Shown piece by piece: positions 60,212 through 64,000 of a stretch of 64,000 nt of DNA; the stretch's first letter is position 1; each line of letters opens with the position of its first letter. The notes beneath the pieces were generated by a model, which was given only the letters and a program-made list of their open reading frames with translations, was not told the origin of the DNA and did no database searches. The stretch is from positions 749,377-813,376 of the forward strand of contig NW_004797297.1 of NCBI RefSeq assembly GCF_000002075.1, given 5' to 3'. This stretch comes from Aplysia californica. Taxonomy: Eukaryota; Mollusca; Gastropoda; Aplysiida; Aplysiidae. The translations under genes and the position numbers were made by a program.

Positions 60212-61845
60212 CATTCATTATATCTAAGAACATGATGGACCCAAATTTTTGATGATTTTCAGCTTTAGAACTGTAGATTTCGATATAGTTGTGCGTTCAC
60301 TGGGGTATGTCCTTGAGGTAGACTATGATAACCCGACCTCAAAATCAGGGTGCTGCATAGTGGCGACCAACAGTGGTGTCTAGATTGCCAGTCTGTGACA
60401 TTGTGTTTTATTCATGCTTTTATGTGCTAAACAATTGTGTATTTGTGTACGACACAGTAAAACAAGCTTCCCAAGGGGATCAATAAAGTAGAATTTATTC
60501 TTTTGTACAATTTTAATTTGCATTTAGTGGATATATTGCAAAATTTTAGTCACAGCTAGACTGTCGTCAATCAGTCTGGACTTTAGTGGCAGTGATAAAA
60601 ATACAAACAAGATGGTCTACTCCCTAAGTTCTGGATTGTTATGCTAAAGGCACGTAGGCAGCTAGTATGTTACATTAAAAAAAATTCATTATAATATACA
60701 ATACAAAAAAGAAAGATAAGACTCTTCAACTTTCTCCTTCTTTCTATCCATGACTCTCATGCTGTCACATGTAGGCTACACACACTCCATCATAGTCAGA
60801 TTCATACACACACACACACAGACACACACGCATACACATGATGCACACTCACAAACACACAAAAATAAAGTTGATTTTTATGACAAAATAAAAAATACCC
60901 CATTCCATAATTTGCCATTGAAATTTCATAACACTCATTTTGACAGACACGTTCAATAATATGAAACCAACTAAATTTTCACTGATCACATTCAGTCCTC
61001 TCGGGGTTTGGTACTTCACTCTTTTCTTTCTTTCTATTGCAGTTGTTCTGTACTCACATCTCTCCTTCTCTCTTCCTCTCTCTCTCTCTTTCTCTCTTTT
61101 CCTTCATCTGTATTTTCATTTCCGTCGGAATATTATCTCATTAACAATTTACTTACTTGAGTAGTACAGCTTTACAGTAAGGGAGCATTTTCAACATAAT
61201 CACCACATGTATCAAGGCCCTCTTTATGTGTGTATTTATTAATTATACCGGAAAATCTGTTTAACCTTTGCAGGAGTAAACTATCCTCCAAACATCTTAT
61301 TTGATACATCTTGCTATTTCCAGTTTATCAGATCATAATATATGAACACAGTTACAACAAAAGCAGAAGGGGAAACAGTCATTGAAGTAAAACCCAACCT
61401 CCACGGCATATGTGCATCAAATGTAAACCCCATAGCAAAAAATGCCCCAAAGTCACACTGTATCGGCATGATAGTATCTATAACTTGTGATAAGGTACCT
61501 TTAGGTAGATGTATGTGGGCATTATACAATGGCTAGTTTCTCCACCATGCAAAGAGTCAAAGTGTTAAAAATTCAAGAAAAGTTTATTTTGGTGACTTCA
61601 TTTTAGTGTTTAAAAAAAAAAAGTATTTTAAAGAATAGAGAGTCCTTAGAGCAACACATGGGACAGAATTTCTTACCATGAACTTAAAGATGAAGCAAAA
61701 TTATGTGGTTAATTAAGCAAAGGTGTTAAAATAGTGGACTTTGCTTAAACTGAAATTATTATCAGAGAATACTTGACTTTCTTCAGGTTTTAACAAGTTT
61801 CTCAGTTTGTAGAAGTTACTTAACCAAAAGAAATAAATTAGGAAT
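60212..61845. other. gene-free interval
   Basis: No exon or RNA gene recognised. Short (CA)n at about 60808-60860 and a CT-rich patch at 61065-61105. Confidence 0.4.
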
Positions 61846-61851
61846 TTTATT
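61846..61851 (-). terminator. candidate SLC34 poly(A) signal
   Basis: An AATAAA on the minus strand lies about 375 nt downstream of the SLC34 stop codon. It is the first canonical hexamer I found in the transcript direction. Not otherwise supported. Confidence 0.35.
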
Positions 61852-62222
61852 TTCTGTCAATATATCACTGTTTTTGGATTAACCATGTTTGGGACTCCAC
61901 TGCACTATCTTCATTATCTGTAATATGCTATCTGTTTTGTTTTCCATCGTTGAATTTGAATTCGAATGCCCTTTTAAAAGTGAATAGGATTGTCTTGGAG
62001 GTTTAGTCATTGATCTCCACAAGCCCTGGGCATAGAGGAACTTTTCGAGGGTTATAAAAAATGTTTTCCTGTGATTTTCTAAGAATGATGAGAATTTTGT
62101 TTGTTTTGCATGGGTTGATGTTTGAATCTTATAAAAACTCCTCAAACAGTCATGAAACCTTTCCATGAATAGTAAAAACAGTGAACACCTTTGAAATTGT
62201 TCATTACAGTGACTGCCTTAAA

Positions 62223-62939
62223 CTAAAAAGCTGATTTCATTGAAATAGTTCTAACTTCTCCATCATCCCCATTGTGTCTTATATTGCCGGCCAGACCTTT
62301 TTCCAGTCTACTTTCCTTGAATTCACCCATATCATTATCATCCTCATCATCATTATCATCTTCATCACTGTCATTTTCGTCATCAGGATTTGAACACTTT
62401 TTGTTTATACAGCTACATGTGACGACACTATCTATTGGACGACATGAGTGGCAACATAGCGGTAAAAAGTCCCAGTTGCGAAGTTTTAGTGGTAGCCAGT
62501 GTGGTCTCTTCACCTGGAGGACATTTATAACGACAGTTATCAGAAACACGAAAAAGAGTGGACCCCCAATACAAGCCAGATAAATCCAGCCAGCGTAGGA
62601 AAGACCAAACACCGCACCTGGAAGGATGATAAACATCATGAGGAGATAAAACCCAGCAAACCAGCGATACTTTGAAGTGACGTGGCCGAGAATTTTGGCC
62701 AGGGCAATTGGAAATCTCATGAATGGTATGGGGTAAAAGATGAGGACTGCTGAGATGTTGAAGAACAGGTGGCAGAGTGCGATTTGCAGGGCCTGTGACA
62801 TATGGTTGCCTTTGGTAGACATGGCCGCCAGGATACTTGTAACTGTTGTGCCGATGTTGGAGCCTAGGGTCATAGGGTACATCCGCTCTACACTGACGAT
62901 CCCAACGCCCACCAGAGGGGTCAGTGTCGATGTGAACAC
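62223..62939 (-). CDS. SLC34-type Na+/phosphate cotransporter, last coding exon (partial gene)
   Basis: The exon follows an AG acceptor at 62941-62940 and ends in TAG at 62225-62223, encoding the last 239 residues in one frame (the first codon is GTG, Val, an internal codon). Family landmarks are VFTSTLTPLVGVGIVSVERM, YPMTLGSNIGTT (the second inverted-repeat substrate-site motif), LQIALCHLFFNISAVLIFYP, KYRWFAGFYLL, VFGLSYAGW and LRNWDFLPL. About three hydrophobic spans follow the re-entrant GSNIGTT region. Then come a Cys-rich stretch (LCCHSCRPIDSVVTCSCINK) and an acidic Asp/Glu/Asn run before a short tail ending MKSAF. SLC34 proteins import inorganic phosphate with Na+ across the apical plasma membrane. 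The earlier exons, with the QSSS motif, lie beyond the right edge. Which of the vertebrate paralogues is closest cannot be decided. Confidence 0.92.
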   Translation of the reverse strand: MFTSTLTPLVGVGIVSVERMYPMTLGSNIGTTVTSILAAMSTKGNHMSQALQIALCHLFFNISAVLIFYPIPFMRFPIALAKILGHVTSKYRWFAGFYLLMMFIILPGAVFGLSYAGWIYLACIGGPLFFVFLITVVINVLQVKRPHWLPLKLRNWDFLPLCCHSCRPIDSVVTCSCINKKCSNPDDENDSDEDDNDDEDDNDMGEFKESRLEKGLAGNIRHNGDDGEVRTISMKSAF

Positions 62940-63289
62940 CTGGAAAGGAAATGCTTTTCTGAGTCATGAATATGTAAAAAAATGAATGTCATGGTAAGGC
63001 ATAGGCTGAAAAACAAAATATATTTTTACTCTTGCTGTTGCAGAGGTAGTGAATACGGTGTGATAATGTAAGGAGCTGCATTTTTCCAGAGACAGATAAA
63101 GACAAAAACAACACAAGAAAGAAGTAGAATAAAATCATACTCTCGACGGCAACCTATATTTTCTGCTGTGAAAGAGGAAGAAGACACAGGAAAAAAGAGG
63201 ATTTTAAAAATTGACACATCTACCAAAAGCAGAAGTACCGGGTACCATTAACTATCATAGTTAGATATATTTGCTAACATATCAAGCTG

Positions 63290-63430
63290 CAAGAATTGTG
63301 TATAAAAAAGAAGCATAATGCTCTTTTCATCCCTATTTCAAGAAAACTCCATGGGCTTCCAACAACAGCTAGAATTACCTACAAGGCTCCTGTCCATTTC
63401 CACAAAGACTGTATTAATAATAAAGCCAAA
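63290..63430 (+). mobile_element. LINE reverse-transcriptase fragment
   Basis: The frame reads SRKLHGLPTTARITYKAPVH followed by FHKDCI, a diverged form of the LHWLPxxxRIxYK segment found after the reverse-transcriptase domain of several LINE clades. Only about 45 residues are recognisable. It lies in the intron upstream of the last SLC34 exon. Confidence 0.65.
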
Positions 63431-63599
63431 TTGTGCTTAACCACAATATTTGAGGGATACAGAGTCGGTGGCAAATATTTAAAATTAAATTAAAAACATA
63501 CGTCATGAAATGCCATTTGGATTGTTAGCCTTTCTTATAAATTTACAGTAATCTTATGTTCATCATGTGATGTGCATTTTATCATTGAGTTGTATTAGT

Positions 63600-63875
63600 A
63601 TGGTGGGAAGAAGGCACTGGTGATGGATTGGACACACTCTCAGGAAGTCAGGCAGCTGCATAACAAGAAAAGTGTTGGATTGGAATCCGCATGGTAAAAG
63701 ATCAATGGGAAGACCACGTGGAACAAGGAGAAGAGTTACAGAAATTGAAGTATTGAAAAATGGGAAGACATAGAATGACTTCAAGAGGCTAGCCCAGGAT
63801 AGGGAAAGGTGAAAAGTGTTTGTTCGTGACCTATACCCTGATCCTGGGAGAGAAAAGCAATGATGATGATGGATA
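63600..63875 (+). mobile_element. LINE ORF2 C-terminal fragment with 3' end
   Basis: The plus strand encodes pieces such as IGHTLRKSGSCITRKVLDWN and GKRSMGRPRGTRRRVTE with a later LAQDRERxxxFVRDLYP, the C-terminal pattern (GHxLR..LxWNPxGKRxxGRPxxTWRR) of CR1/Jockey-type LINEs. In-frame stops interrupt it, including one after NGKT. A short (GAT)n stretch near 63860 may be the element's 3' tail. Confidence 0.75.
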
Positions 63876-63973
63876 GTATGAGTATAAGTTGGGGTCAATC
63901 CAGAGAACATATGTGGAAGCTGGGCTATGCACTTGTATTTTGCAAGTATGGGATAATATGCTGTTATGTGTTT

Positions 63974-64000
63974 GAAAGTGTGTGTATGTGTGTGTGTGTG
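63974..64000 (+). repeat. (GT)n microsatellite at the window edge
   Basis: GT repeats run off the right end of the window. Confidence 0.9.

Noticed and set aside
62428-62967. 179-residue minus-strand frame overlapping the SLC34 exon
   Set aside because: Shadow frame of the SLC34 coding exon, whose own frame carries all family motifs.

Overview
The window is nuclear DNA of an animal, most probably a mollusc (gastropod-like). The evidence is spliced genes with GT-AG introns of about 0.4-3.5 kb, AT-rich intergenic DNA, many tRNA-derived SINEs and MITE-like DNA transposons, and protein sequences closest to invertebrate bilaterian families. The species assignment is inference. There are no operons, CRISPR arrays or bacterial features.

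Layout. (1) 1-11475 has no recognised coding exon; it holds SINEs, three MITE-like elements and probably the VAC14 3' UTR near its right end. (2) 11476-36856, minus strand, is a complete 17-exon VAC14 gene (731 aa, all phases agree), the scaffold of the PIKfyve/FIG4 complex that makes PI(3,5)P2 on endolysosomes. Its introns carry two young tRNA-Glu-like SINEs with perfect target duplications, a Tc1-like fossil with another element nested in it, a 1-kb element with 6-bp duplications, a 14-bp minisatellite, a (GA)n array, and two repeat arrays made from VAC14 splice-site sequence. (3) 36857-37413 is a short divergent promoter holding a CCAAT box, a TCACGTGA (CLEAR/M-box-like) site and ETS/YY1-like sites. 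(4) 37414-42025, plus strand, is a complete four-exon MARVEL-domain gene (296 aa, CMTM-like, four membrane spans). (5) 42026-62222 is about 20 kb without a recognised gene, built largely of repeats. Its centre is a nest of DNA transposons at 48124-52073: a ~1.06-kb element with 6-bp duplications is split by a 2.9-kb element with 8-bp duplications, and the latter carries a satellite-like array of five ~200-bp units. A Gag-like fossil and a pair of inverted SINEs follow. (6) 62223-62939, minus strand, is the last coding exon of an SLC34-type Na+/phosphate cotransporter whose other exons lie beyond the right edge; LINE reverse-transcriptase remnants lie in the adjoining intron.

VAC14 and the MARVEL gene are head to head and may share regulation; no functional link to the SLC34 gene is implied. 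Exon boundaries were worked out by eye from splice consensus, reading phase and remembered family sequences; no alignment was run.
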